Shown here piece after piece: positions 1 through 5,862 of a stretch of 9,851 nt of DNA. Position numbers and translations under genes: made by a program. This DNA is from Methanosarcina sp. (GTDB lineage: Archaea > Halobacteriota > Methanosarcinia > Methanosarcinales > Methanosarcinaceae). The notes below the pieces were generated by a model. The model worked only from the letters and a program-made list of their open reading frames with translations, was not told the DNA's origin and searched no databases. The DNA lies in NCBI GenBank assembly GCA_013331265.1, contig DUGS01000155.1, positions 1 to 9,851 on the forward strand, given 5' to 3'. Numbering within the stretch: position 1 is the stretch's first letter; the number at the start of each line of letters is the position of its first letter.

Positions 1-226
1 GGCAGTGTACCAAAAGTTCTGTAAATTATGATTGACTCTGTATCCTTTCTCTTTACCACCAAAAACAGGATGCTGAGTCGATGGTTAATTTGTCAGTGTC
101 GCAAATTTGCTGTAAATTTGAAGTCATGTTTTTGCGTACCAGGGGAAAAATTGATCTTACAATATGTAATTTTCGATCCAATAACTTCTTGATATTTGTG
201 ATTTTTACAGAAAATCGGACACTGCA
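1..226. repeat. Three IS-end-like terminal repeats (candidate MITE or IS remnant)
   Basis: Three copies of a roughly 25-bp motif with shared blocks CAGTGT and CTGTAAA are visible: 1-27 and 92-118 in the same orientation, and 201-226 inverted (reading TGCAGTGTCC... on the minus strand). The spacing between the blocks is 10, 10 and 8 bases. The 92-118 and 201-226 copies face each other like terminal inverted repeats of a ~135-bp element; with the outer copy the span is 226 bp. Ends of the form GGCAGTGT...CTGTAAA resemble termini of IS256/Mutator-like elements as I know them, but the family assignment is an inference. No transposase domain and no clear target duplication are seen. A 28-codon open stretch on the minus strand (about 84-1) may be a transposase scrap, but I do not recognise it. 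Bases 227-318 hold nothing I can identify. Confidence 0.4.
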
Positions 227-318
227 CACATGACTATCGTAGTAGCTCTACACTGACGCCTTTTGATGTGGATGAGGAACTCCCTTTAGAGTTAAACTTT
301 TGATAGAAAACGAATTTA

Positions 319-513
319 CTAGAACTTCCACCATAGCTTACTCTTAGTGTTTTCTGGCAAAAGCTTTGTATTTAATTTACTGTTTTCTTGTATCAATCCT
401 TGAATATGTACAGCTTGTTTCTGTGTGACTTCGTTTAGCTGGCTGATCTGTCCATCCTTCTTGCCTAATTGATCGCTCACCAAGTCTATCTGCGTTCTCA
501 GGTCCTCTATCAA
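319..513 (-). CDS. Short coiled-coil ORF, probably a 3' remnant
   Basis: A 64-residue frame opening at a TTG, I do not recognise the family. Leu/Ile/Gln-rich heptads (DLRTQIDLVSDQLGKKDGQI and onward) predict a coiled coil, and the protein ends in an aromatic-basic tail, KLWWKF. The layout resembles the C-terminal ends of plasmid or mobile-element coiled-coil proteins. It ends in a tandem TAG-TAA. Two codons before the TTG is an in-frame TAG (518-520). Beyond it the same frame stays open back to ATGs at 598-603, giving about 94 codons with one internal TAG. There is no usable ribosome binding site before the TTG. The likeliest reading is a decayed gene next to IS ends. Readthrough of UAG as pyrrolysine is possible but weakly supported, because another upstream frame also looks protein-like. 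Confidence 0.35.
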   Translation of the reverse strand: MIEDLRTQIDLVSDQLGKKDGQISQLNEVTQKQAVHIQGLIQENSKLNTKLLPENTKSKLWWKF

Positions 514-652
514 TCCCTATGAGGCAAGTAAATCATTATTTGGGAGGCTTGCTTTCCTTTGTCTGTGGGCTGGCCTGTGTGCCATTGTATGTATCTGCAT
601 CATTGCTTCCAATTTGAGTGAAACACGCACAGACCTATTTTATCACTTTCTC

Positions 653-690
653 AAAAAATTTATATCAAATTGATACCATAGAGAAAAGCA
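653..690 (+). promoter_or_regulatory. TATA element for the aerolysin-like gene
   Basis: TTTATATC at 659-666, preceded by an A-run compatible with a BRE, lies about 26 bases before ATG 690. Archaeal transcription starts about 25 bases after TATA, so the message would begin at or next to ATG 690. This suggests a leaderless transcript and explains the lack of a Shine-Dalgarno sequence. It also favours ATG 690 over the GTG at 618. Confidence 0.4.
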
Positions 691-1574
691 TGGGAATTGA
701 AATCAGCATAAAGGCGGGAGCAGACGCATCAACTTCCAGCGTTAGCGCTTCTGGTAGTGTACAGCATATCATCACCGACAAAGAAAGAAAGACATTCGGC
801 ATTGAAGACGCAGGTCTCAAAAGTGCAGTTGAAAAGTATTTTGGGAAGAAACCGAATGATGCATATCTTCACAGCCCCACCCCCTGGGACGACCTCTACA
901 AAACATACGGCTGGGATGAGGTCCAGACAATACTGGATGTAAGGAGTGCAAAAATAACCGGGATTACTTCGGAACCCGTAATAGTGGCAACCAAGAAGTT
1001 CGTCAACAGCAGCACAAAAAAAGCCACTTTCGATGCCAGCATATCGGACCAGGTTACTAACACCACGGAAAGCAACTGGTCTCAGACGGACACAATAGAA
1101 GTGGGGCAGAAGTTTACGTATAATGTCAGCTTCCTCGGAGCCGGGGGAGGAGGAGAAACATCAATGTCTTACAGCCATTCCTGGGGGTAGGGAGGCTCTG
1201 AGAGCAAAAGCATTACAGTCGGTTCAAGTTCAGGAGTCAGCGTAGAATTAGGTCCTGGAGAGTCAGTTGAAGCCATACTGACAGCAAGCAGAGGTGTAAT
1301 GAAGGTCAGAATTGTGTATTTGGCACATCTGGCAGGTGATACTGCTGTCAATTATAACCCAACTTATAAAGGCCACCATTTCTGGGCTCTTCCGATTACC
1401 GGTGTTATGGGTTCTACCAGCCTCTCAACCACCAGAGAGTTTACGGAAGATATCGAGATCGCCTACTATTCAAACGCGAAAATAGAACTCAGAGACCCGC
1501 AGGGTCAGTTAAAGGCAACCTTTTTATCCGCAAATAAACCAGCAGTTGAAAAAATAGCAGTTAAAGCAGTGTAA
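690..1574 (+). CDS. Aerolysin/ETX-MTX2-like beta-pore-forming protein with one in-frame TAG (1188-1190)
   Basis: The frame runs from ATG 690 (it is open back to GTG 618, just after a TGA) to TAA 1574: 294 codons with one internal TAG at codon 167. Family assignment rests on pattern. There is an N-terminal domain with PTPWDDLYKTYGW (residues 64-75) and ITGITSEPVIVATKKF (89-104). Next is a Ser/Thr-rich alternating stretch (about 113-200) of the sort that forms the membrane-inserting hairpin, broken near its middle by GAGGGGETS. The stretch ends around VELGPGESV, followed by GVMKVRIVY, YKGHHFWALP and FTEDIEIAYYSN. Aerolysin-fold proteins insert an amphipathic beta-hairpin to make oligomeric pores. 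No signal peptide is seen. The TAG follows ...YSHSWG and precedes GGSESKS; a CAG, GAG or AAG codon there is one substitution away. No other stop or frameshift interrupts the frame. Either UAG is read as pyrrolysine, or the protein is truncated, or the gene is a young pseudogene. The function of such proteins in archaea is unknown to me. Confidence 0.6.
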
Positions 1575-1725
1575 ATGAAGATAAAGTGCAGACCTGGAAG
1601 TACATGAATTAAGAGTAATTAAGAGTAAAGAAAAAATGATAAGGAATTTTTTGCATGTAATCAACCGACTTGGCTATCCTTTGTTTGTTGGACTCGTTTG
1701 TTCGACTCTACCAGGCTCTGCTTGA

Positions 1726-2019
1726 CTATTTTTCAATGTCAACAGGGATGGATTTCATCCTTGTCTCCACCAGATATGTCATCTGTTCATTTTCAATCTC
1801 ATCAGAAATTTTGCAGCTTAAATCTTCCTTGATATTTCCTACCTCTTCGAGATACTCATTGAATTTATTGACGAAGCCCGCCATATTTAATTCTCTAGCT
1901 ACAGTTTGCAGGCTCTCTAATTCATCTATCAGAGCATTTGCGGTATTATCCAGATCGTTCATTTTCCGTTCTAGCTGAGTCAATCTGGACAGCACATCCT
2001 GTTCGGTTAATTCAGACAA
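1726..2019 (-). CDS. Small coiled-coil protein, unknown function
   Basis: This gene encodes 97 residues and I do not recognise its family. The N-terminal half is a clear heptad-rich helix (LTQLERKMNDLDNTANALID), followed by a second acidic helix. There is no signal peptide or membrane segment, so it is probably a cytoplasmic helical dimer or adaptor. The start is a TTG preceded at 7 bases by a strong GAGGGGGG ribosome binding site; the nearby ATG in another frame stops after five codons. The gene ends with TAG, and six codons further there is another in-frame TAG, then a TAA around 1610. This makes the first TAG most likely a true stop. It is convergent with the aerolysin-like gene (151-bp spacer) and lies downstream of the aldehyde dehydrogenase on the same strand after a 47-bp gap, so it could be co-transcribed with it. 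Confidence 0.6.
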   Translation of the reverse strand: MSELTEQDVLSRLTQLERKMNDLDNTANALIDELESLQTVARELNMAGFVNKFNEYLEEVGNIKEDLSCKISDEIENEQMTYLVETRMKSIPVDIEK

Positions 2020-2066
2020 CGCATTTCCCCCCTCAAATCATCAAATGAAGACTTTGCAGGACCCTT

Positions 2067-3447
2067 TTATCTATTAATCACGACTGTCTTTATATTCACA
2101 AAATCCTTGATCCCGTAGTGGGAAAGTTCTCTTCCTATTCCTGATTTTTTAATCCCGCCAAAAGGCAGTCTCGGGTCAGACATTGTTATTCCATTGACAG
2201 CTACAATCCCTGACCTGATCCTTTTTGCCAGCCTTTCAGCCCTATCAAGGTCTCCAGACCAGACCCTGGCTCCAAGCCCGAACTCTGTGGAGTTTGCAAT
2301 TTCCACTGCTTCGTCCTCGTCCTTTGCAGTAATTATCGGTGCAACAGGCCCAAAAACCTCAACATTCCATACTTCCATATCGATGCTGGCTGCGGGGATA
2401 ATAGTGGGATTGAAGAAAAAGCCTTTTTCGTGCTTTCCTCCATAAGTTTGAGGCTCTGCCCCTTTTTGTCTTGCATCTTTCAGAACTCTTTCAAGACTAT
2501 CGACAAATTCCTTCTTTGCAAGAGGTCCCATATCTGTCCCTTCATCCATCGGGTCCCCTACTTTCAGTTCCTGCATATGGAGCTTAAATGCTTCTATAAA
2601 ATCCACAACAACATCTTTTACAACAATGAATCTCTTGGCAGCAGTACAGCTCTGTCCTGCATTTAGAAAACGGGACTTTACACCTGCCTGTGCAGCCCTC
2701 TCGATATCGGCATCTTCAAGCACTATAAAAGGGTCAGACCCTCCAAGTTCCAGTACTACAGGCTTGATGGTTTTTCCTGCAAGTTCTCCAATTTTCGAAC
2801 CTCCACCTGCACTTCCGGTAAAAGAAATCCCGTCCACCAGTTCTTCTTTAATAATCTCCATTGCAGTTTTCGAGTCAATCAAAAGAGTCTTGAAGGTATT
2901 TTCCTGGTCCGGCTTTCAGAAAGATTTTCTCAAGCTCCAGAGCTGACCCCGGCACATTTGAAGCGTGTTTGAGCACACAGACATTTCCCGCACACATTGC
3001 AGGCACTGCAAAACTGAAAACCTGCCAGAAAGGAAAATTCCAGGGCATAATCCCGAAAATCACCCCAAGAGGTTCAAAAGTGACGTAACTTTTATCAGTC
3101 CCGATGTCCACAAGCTCGTCTCTCAAAAATCCAGCCGCATTTTCTGCATAATAATCACAGAGCCTGGCGCATTTTAGGACTTCGTTTCTCGACTGACTGA
3201 TAGGTTTCCCCATCTCCTTTGTAATAATCCCGGCGTAAATCTCGGTGTTCTGTCGAAGCACCTCTGCAACCCTGATAAAGTATTTTGCCCGCTTCTCCGC
3301 AGGCAATAAACTCCATTCTGAAAAAGCAGCCCTGGATTTTTCAATCTGGGTCCTGCATTCCCCGAGAGAGAATGAATCATAAATCCAGTTTACTTCTTCA
3401 GTATAAGGATTAATGGATTTAATTTTCATAATGGATTTAATTTTCAT
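2067..3447 (-). pseudogene. NAD(P)-dependent aldehyde dehydrogenase (succinate-semialdehyde dehydrogenase-like), frameshifted
   Basis: Two overlapping frames (3447-2875 and 2882-2067) together give a full-length aldehyde dehydrogenase of about 460 residues, which oxidises an aldehyde to the acid with NAD(P)+. The first frame carries PWNFPFW (catalytic-site Asn, residue 137) and the cofactor-binding Lys in VLKHASN (160). The second carries the Rossmann motif FTGSAGG, the general-base Glu in LELGGSDPF and the nucleophilic Cys in NAGQSCTAAKR, then a normal C-terminus. The break is sharp: after ...KAG (codon ending at 2908) a single base (2907) separates it from the other frame, QENTFKTLLIDSK. 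This is consistent with loss of two bases or gain of one. All catalytic residues survive, so the lesion is recent or a sequencing error. The TTG at 2882 is unlikely to be a genuine start. The ATG at 3447 follows a GGGGGT ribosome binding site and is itself duplicated. Substrate identity is not shown by the sequence. Confidence 0.85.
3412..3447 (-). repeat. 18-bp perfect tandem duplication over the dehydrogenase start codon
   Basis: ATGAAAATTAAATCCATT occurs twice back to back (3447-3430 and 3429-3412), giving an N-terminus of MKIKSI-MKIKSI-NPY. The frame is kept. Only the first ATG is at normal distance from the GGGGGT ribosome binding site; the second copy corresponds to the expected family N-terminus. 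It looks like a recent slippage or duplication event. Confidence 0.9.
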
Positions 3448-3502
3448 GCTCTACCCCCAAAAAGAGCCAATATTAATATTGAATTTTCAGTTATTATAAA
3501 TT
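3448..3502 (-). promoter_or_regulatory. Dehydrogenase promoter with palindrome at the predicted start
   Basis: On the minus strand a TATA element (TTTATAATAA, 3502-3491) is followed about 21 bases later by the 14-bp palindrome CAATATTAATATTG (3468-3481), which straddles the predicted transcription start. That is a usual place for a repressor site. Between it and ATG 3447 a 5-bp stem GCTCT/AGAGC (3448-3452 with 3463-3467) would place the GGGGG ribosome binding site in its loop. The palindrome is AT-only in its core, so chance cannot be excluded. Confidence 0.4.
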
Positions 3503-3534
3503 AAGGGGAAATAAAAAATAAAAAGGAGTACAGG

Positions 3535-4032
3535 TTATTTCAAGATACCATTTTTCCAGAAAAAGTTCTTTTCAGGCTTTCGTTCAAACTTTTCAAATAC
3601 ACTTGGATAAAGAGCCGGATACTTTGCTTCTTCAAGAGGGATACAGAACATCCTTTCCGGATAAGACGAATTTCCGCCAAGCCCAATAACAACGAAAAAA
3701 GGAGATCTATTTTCTCTCGCAAAGTTCTGGTAGCGTTTTAACTGCTCTGGATTGGACCAGTGAAGTTTTTCTTCATACAGACCTGACCTGAATTTGCATT
3801 CCACATCAAAGATCTCACCTGTTGGCATATAACGGAAAGTAAGGTCAGGACCTGCATCTGATTCTACAAATCGATCGTGCTTTCGAGTAATGTCCGTGCT
3901 CCATTGAACAATAGAAAAGTACCTTTTATCAAAAAGATCCACAACATACTTCTCAAAGTCATTTCCTTTTTCTACAGACTCATCTTCTGTCAATACTTCA
4001 ACAGCTTTTATAATCTTATTTACAAGCCCCAT
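3535..4032 (-). CDS. PD-(D/E)xK-type nuclease-like protein, copy A
   Basis: 165 residues. The layout fits a restriction-endonuclease-like fold: helix 1 with KGNDFEKYVVDLF (Glu27), a strand and loop FSIVQWSTD, then GPDLTFRY (Asp63), a turn, and FDVECKFRS (Glu78-Cys-Lys80). The D...ExK spacing (15 residues) is that of Mg-dependent PD-(D/E)xK nucleases. A hydrophobic strand FFVVIGLGG and a conserved C-terminal block (RMFCIPLEEAKYP) follow. No DNA-binding or methylase domain is fused and none lies next to it, so it is not obviously a restriction system. It shares about 67% identity without gaps with the gene at 5035-5532. The start at 4032 has a GGAGGT ribosome binding site 7 bases upstream and matches the paralog start. 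It lies 87 bp upstream of the dehydrogenase on the same strand. Substrate is unknown. Confidence 0.7.
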   Translation of the reverse strand: MGLVNKIIKAVEVLTEDESVEKGNDFEKYVVDLFDKRYFSIVQWSTDITRKHDRFVESDAGPDLTFRYMPTGEIFDVECKFRSGLYEEKLHWSNPEQLKRYQNFARENRSPFFVVIGLGGNSSYPERMFCIPLEEAKYPALYPSVFEKFERKPEKNFFWKNGILK

Positions 4033-4036
4033 AATA

Positions 4037-4080
4037 GAACCTCCAAACAGTCAATATAAACATATACTGTTTTGGAGTTC
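4037..4080 (-). promoter_or_regulatory. Inverted repeat flanking the TATA element of nuclease A
   Basis: GAACCTCCAAACAGT (4037-4051) and ACTGTTTTGGAGTTC (4066-4080) form an imperfect inverted repeat (12 of 15 positions, better with a bulge). The 14-bp spacer contains TTTATATT (4059-4052, minus strand). The gene-proximal arm overlaps the ribosome binding site GGAGGT. It could be a two-half-site operator over TATA. If transcription starts further upstream, it could instead be an RNA hairpin hiding the ribosome binding site. A second small inverted repeat, ACATAT-TTC-ATATGT (4093-4107), lies further upstream. No equivalent is seen before the paralog at 5532. Confidence 0.4.
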
Positions 4081-4227
4081 TAAAGCTTTTCCACATATTT
4101 CATATGTATCGGTAATGAAATCTTTCTGGCAAGAAAATTCCTTAACCAATTGATCGTAATTTGACGCCTGTGAAAAGTAAGTAAGGAACTGCTGACTTGA
4201 AAAAACGACTTTGAGTAATGAAGTAAA

Positions 4228-4249
4228 CCCGTGAACTAAAGTTCACGGG
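4228..4249. repeat. Perfect 9-bp hairpin, IS200/IS605-end-like or terminator
   Basis: CCCGTGAAC-TAAA-GTTCACGGG is a perfect stem with a four-base loop, 27 bp beyond the stop of the minus-strand repeat protein gene. The form resembles the subterminal hairpins of IS200/IS605 elements common in Methanosarcina, which I recall from experience rather than from a search. It might also act as a 3' hairpin for the repeat protein transcript, although no T-run follows on the minus strand. No TnpA or TnpB frame is adjacent. Confidence 0.45.
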
Positions 4250-4276
4250 CAGTTCATCCTGTTGTAAGCGTTACAG

Positions 4277-4726
4277 TTAGATTCCTGAAGTAGCGGATAC
4301 GCAGGAACCGTCTCTAAGGCGGTCACGGTCACCATTGCAGTTAGAAGAACGGCTTGATGAGCAGGAACCATCTCTAAGGCGGTCACAGTCGCCATTGCAG
4401 TTAGAAGAACGGCTGGATAAGAGACAGGAACCATCCCTGAGGCGGTCACAGTCACCATTACCATTAGAAGAACGGCTGCTAGATAAGAGACAGGAACCAT
4501 CCCTGAAGCGGTCACAGTCACCATTACCATTAGAAGAACGGCTGCTAGATAAGAGACAGGAACCATCTCTAAGGCGGTCACGGTCATGGTCACCAAGTGA
4601 TTTCTCGGAATGGAAGTCTTTAGTTATCGAACCTGCAGAGACTCCTGAAGGAATCAAAGTTAACAACATTAATACAACAGAAACTGATACTATAATTTTT
4701 AAAGTTGACTTTCTGTTTAAATCCAT
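4277..4726 (-). CDS. Secreted Cys/Asp/Arg/Ser-rich tandem-repeat protein
   Basis: 149 residues. A clear signal peptide (basic NRKSTLK, hydrophobic core 11-25, likely cleavage after VSA at residue 31) leads to a mature protein made almost wholly of five copies of D-x-D-R-(L/F)-R-D-G-S-C, separated by Ser/Asn/Gly-rich linkers (LLSSSRSSNGNG and shorter). Repeat spacing falls from 22 to 20 residues along the protein. Most units carry two Cys, which outside the cell suggests disulfide or metal binding; the alternating Asp could bind cations, but no EF-hand loop is complete. A strong ribosome binding site (AAAGGAGATA, 4740-4731) at normal distance, with a TATA-like CTTTATATTTTC (4803-4792) upstream, selects this strand and start. 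Other frames across the repeats are open only because unit lengths are multiples of three. I do not know a function. It lies between the two nuclease paralogs. Confidence 0.7.
   Translation of the reverse strand: MDLNRKSTLKIIVSVSVVLMLLTLIPSGVSAGSITKDFHSEKSLGDHDRDRLRDGSCLLSSSRSSNGNGDCDRFRDGSCLLSSSRSSNGNGDCDRLRDGSCLLSSRSSNCNGDCDRLRDGSCSSSRSSNCNGDRDRLRDGSCVSATSGI
4299..4590. repeat. In-gene minisatellite with units of 60, 63, 66 and 66 bp
   Basis: Four consecutive units (4321-4380, 4381-4443, 4444-4509, 4510-4575), with partial units on both sides, share the core GAAGAACGGCT...CAGGAACCATC. The last two differ at only three of 66 positions. All length changes are multiples of three and fall in the Ser/Leu linker codons, as expected for slippage filtered by translation. 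The array is probably variable in copy number between strains. Confidence 0.85.
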
Positions 4727-5034
4727 TTTTTATCTCCTTTTCCTTGATATTGATACGAGAATACCCGTAATCAAAACCTAACTGGAAAAATGAAAATATA
4801 AAGATACTTATAGCAAATTACATTAAATGATGTAGTAAAAATATATTTAAAGCTTTATAATGCTTCATAAAGCTTTGTTTTAGATTAAAAAGGATTATAT
4901 TGCCGTGAATTAAAAACTAATGTACATTGTGTTTAGCCGCAAATTTATACTGGAAAATTAAACGAATTAAAAAAAAGTAAGAAACGAAGGAAAAAGAAAT
5001 CCTTATTGATGACCAATGAATTCAATTTTAATAT
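4727..5034 (-). promoter_or_regulatory. Upstream region of the repeat protein: ribosome binding site, TATA candidates and a hairpin
   Basis: This is a 308-bp AT-rich spacer without a convincing gene. From right to left on the minus strand it holds a 10-bp perfect inverted repeat AAAGCTTTAT / ATAAAGCTTT with an 8-base loop (4849-4858 and 4867-4876), a TTTAAATATATTTT stretch next to it, the TATA-like CTTTATATTTTC at 4803-4792 and the ribosome binding site at 4740-4731. From the second TATA the 5' leader would be about 45 bases. The inverted repeat could be an operator or a 3' hairpin for the nuclease B transcript. Bases 4880-5034 show nothing further. Confidence 0.35.
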
Positions 5035-5532
5035 TTATTTCAGCGTCCCATTTTTCCAGGAGAAGTTCTTCTTAGGGCTCCGTTCAAATTTCTCGCAAAT
5101 CTCCGGAAAAAGCGCAGGGTACTTTGCTTCCTCAAGAGGAATGCAGAACATCCTTTTTGGCTTTCTTGCCTTTCCTCCAAGTCCTATAACCACAAAAAAA
5201 GGGATAAGATTGTCGTTTGCAAAGGTCCTGTAACGTCCCATCTGTTTTGGACTTGACCACTGGAGTTTACCTTTAAAGAGTTTTGACCTGAATTTGCATT
5301 CTACGCAGAAAATTTCATTGGTTCGCCTGTGGCGGAGGACGAGGTCTGGACCGCAGTCGGACTCCACAAATCGGTTATGTTTTCTTGCCATATCCGTGGT
5401 CCACTGCACAATAGAAAAGGTTCTTTCATTGAAGAGGTCTACCACATACCTTTCAAAGTCATCTCCTTTTTGTTCGGACTCATTTTCAAAAATGACACTC
5501 AGGATTTTCCTTATCTTTCTAAACAGACCCAT
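5035..5532 (-). CDS. PD-(D/E)xK-type nuclease-like protein, copy B
   Basis: 165 residues from ATG 5532, about 67% identical to copy A (3535-4032) along its whole length without gaps. The putative active site is kept at the same positions: Glu27 in DDFERYVVDLF, Asp63 in CGPDLVLRH, Glu78 and Lys80 in FCVECKFRS. FFVVIGLGG and RMFCIPLEEAKYPAL are also shared. Differences cluster in the N-terminal helix, the turn between the two active-site strands and the loop after GLGG, which would be candidate specificity surfaces. The frame is open to an ATG at 5580, but that codon touches the TATA-like ATTTATAAAT (5590-5581) and would lie before the expected transcript start. ATG 5532 also matches the paralog. 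The ribosome binding site is weak (GGTGT). Substrate and partner are unknown. Confidence 0.7.
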   Translation of the reverse strand: MGLFRKIRKILSVIFENESEQKGDDFERYVVDLFNERTFSIVQWTTDMARKHNRFVESDCGPDLVLRHRRTNEIFCVECKFRSKLFKGKLQWSSPKQMGRYRTFANDNLIPFFVVIGLGGKARKPKRMFCIPLEEAKYPALFPEICEKFERSPKKNFSWKNGTLK

Positions 5533-5862
5533 AGTTACACCACTATTGTTTTTGAGAAAAGTATTGGAATATTTTAACATATTTATAAATGTAATGGTAT
5601 GATATGTAAAAAAATGAAGGTTGTATTTATAATAAAAATACTTTGTAAAGCCTGATATAAAGTATCTTATTCTATTCCCATAAAATTCCCAAAAGTATGG
5701 TTCCCATCTGTTCTTTCACCGGAATTTAAAGGAATTAAAAAAAATACTTTTTTTGGATTTTCGGAAAACCTTATTTTAAAATAAGGATAATACTATAATG
5801 AGATAGATGTAATACTGGATAAAATTATCATAAAAGAATTAAAATCTCAGGATTCTACGCCT
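5533..5862. promoter_or_regulatory. Divergent spacer between nuclease B and the PHP gene, with an 18-bp palindrome
   Basis: This is 330 bp of AT-rich DNA without a gene. Its left side holds the TATA-like element for nuclease B (5581-5590). Its right side holds the perfect palindrome CCTTATTTTAAAATAAGG (5769-5786), 77 bp before the PHP start, and just before it an A-run/T-run pair (about 5738-5755) that could fold. TATACT-like sequence follows the palindrome on the plus strand. The palindrome is a candidate operator for the PHP gene, though its AT-rich core makes chance occurrence possible. No RNA gene is recognised. Confidence 0.35.

Noticed and set aside
1299..1574. Separate 91-codon gene starting at ATG 1299
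   Set aside because: It is in the same frame as the upstream part of the aerolysin-like gene and continues its fold; conserved-looking sequence already begins right after the TAG at 1190.
1726..1728. Pyrrolysine readthrough of the TAG ending the small coiled-coil gene
   Set aside because: Another TAG follows six codons later and the sequence beyond it is not protein-like, so this is most likely a true stop.
4321..4575. Regularly spaced repeats suggesting a CRISPR array
   Set aside because: The units are contiguous, of 60-66 bp, with no unique spacers, and they encode the repeat protein.
4243..4596. Another minus-strand frame across the repeats, rich in Val/Thr/Ala
   Set aside because: Same repeat artefact; it starts inside the repeat gene and lacks its own start signals.
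4335..4781. Plus-strand 148-codon frame across the repeat array
   Set aside because: It is open only because repeat units are multiples of three; it has no ribosome binding site at its start, while the minus strand has a signal peptide, ribosome binding site and TATA element.
5533..5580. 16-residue N-terminal extension of nuclease copy B from ATG 5580
   Set aside because: The ATG abuts the TATA-like element and would lie before the transcript start; copy A has no such extension.
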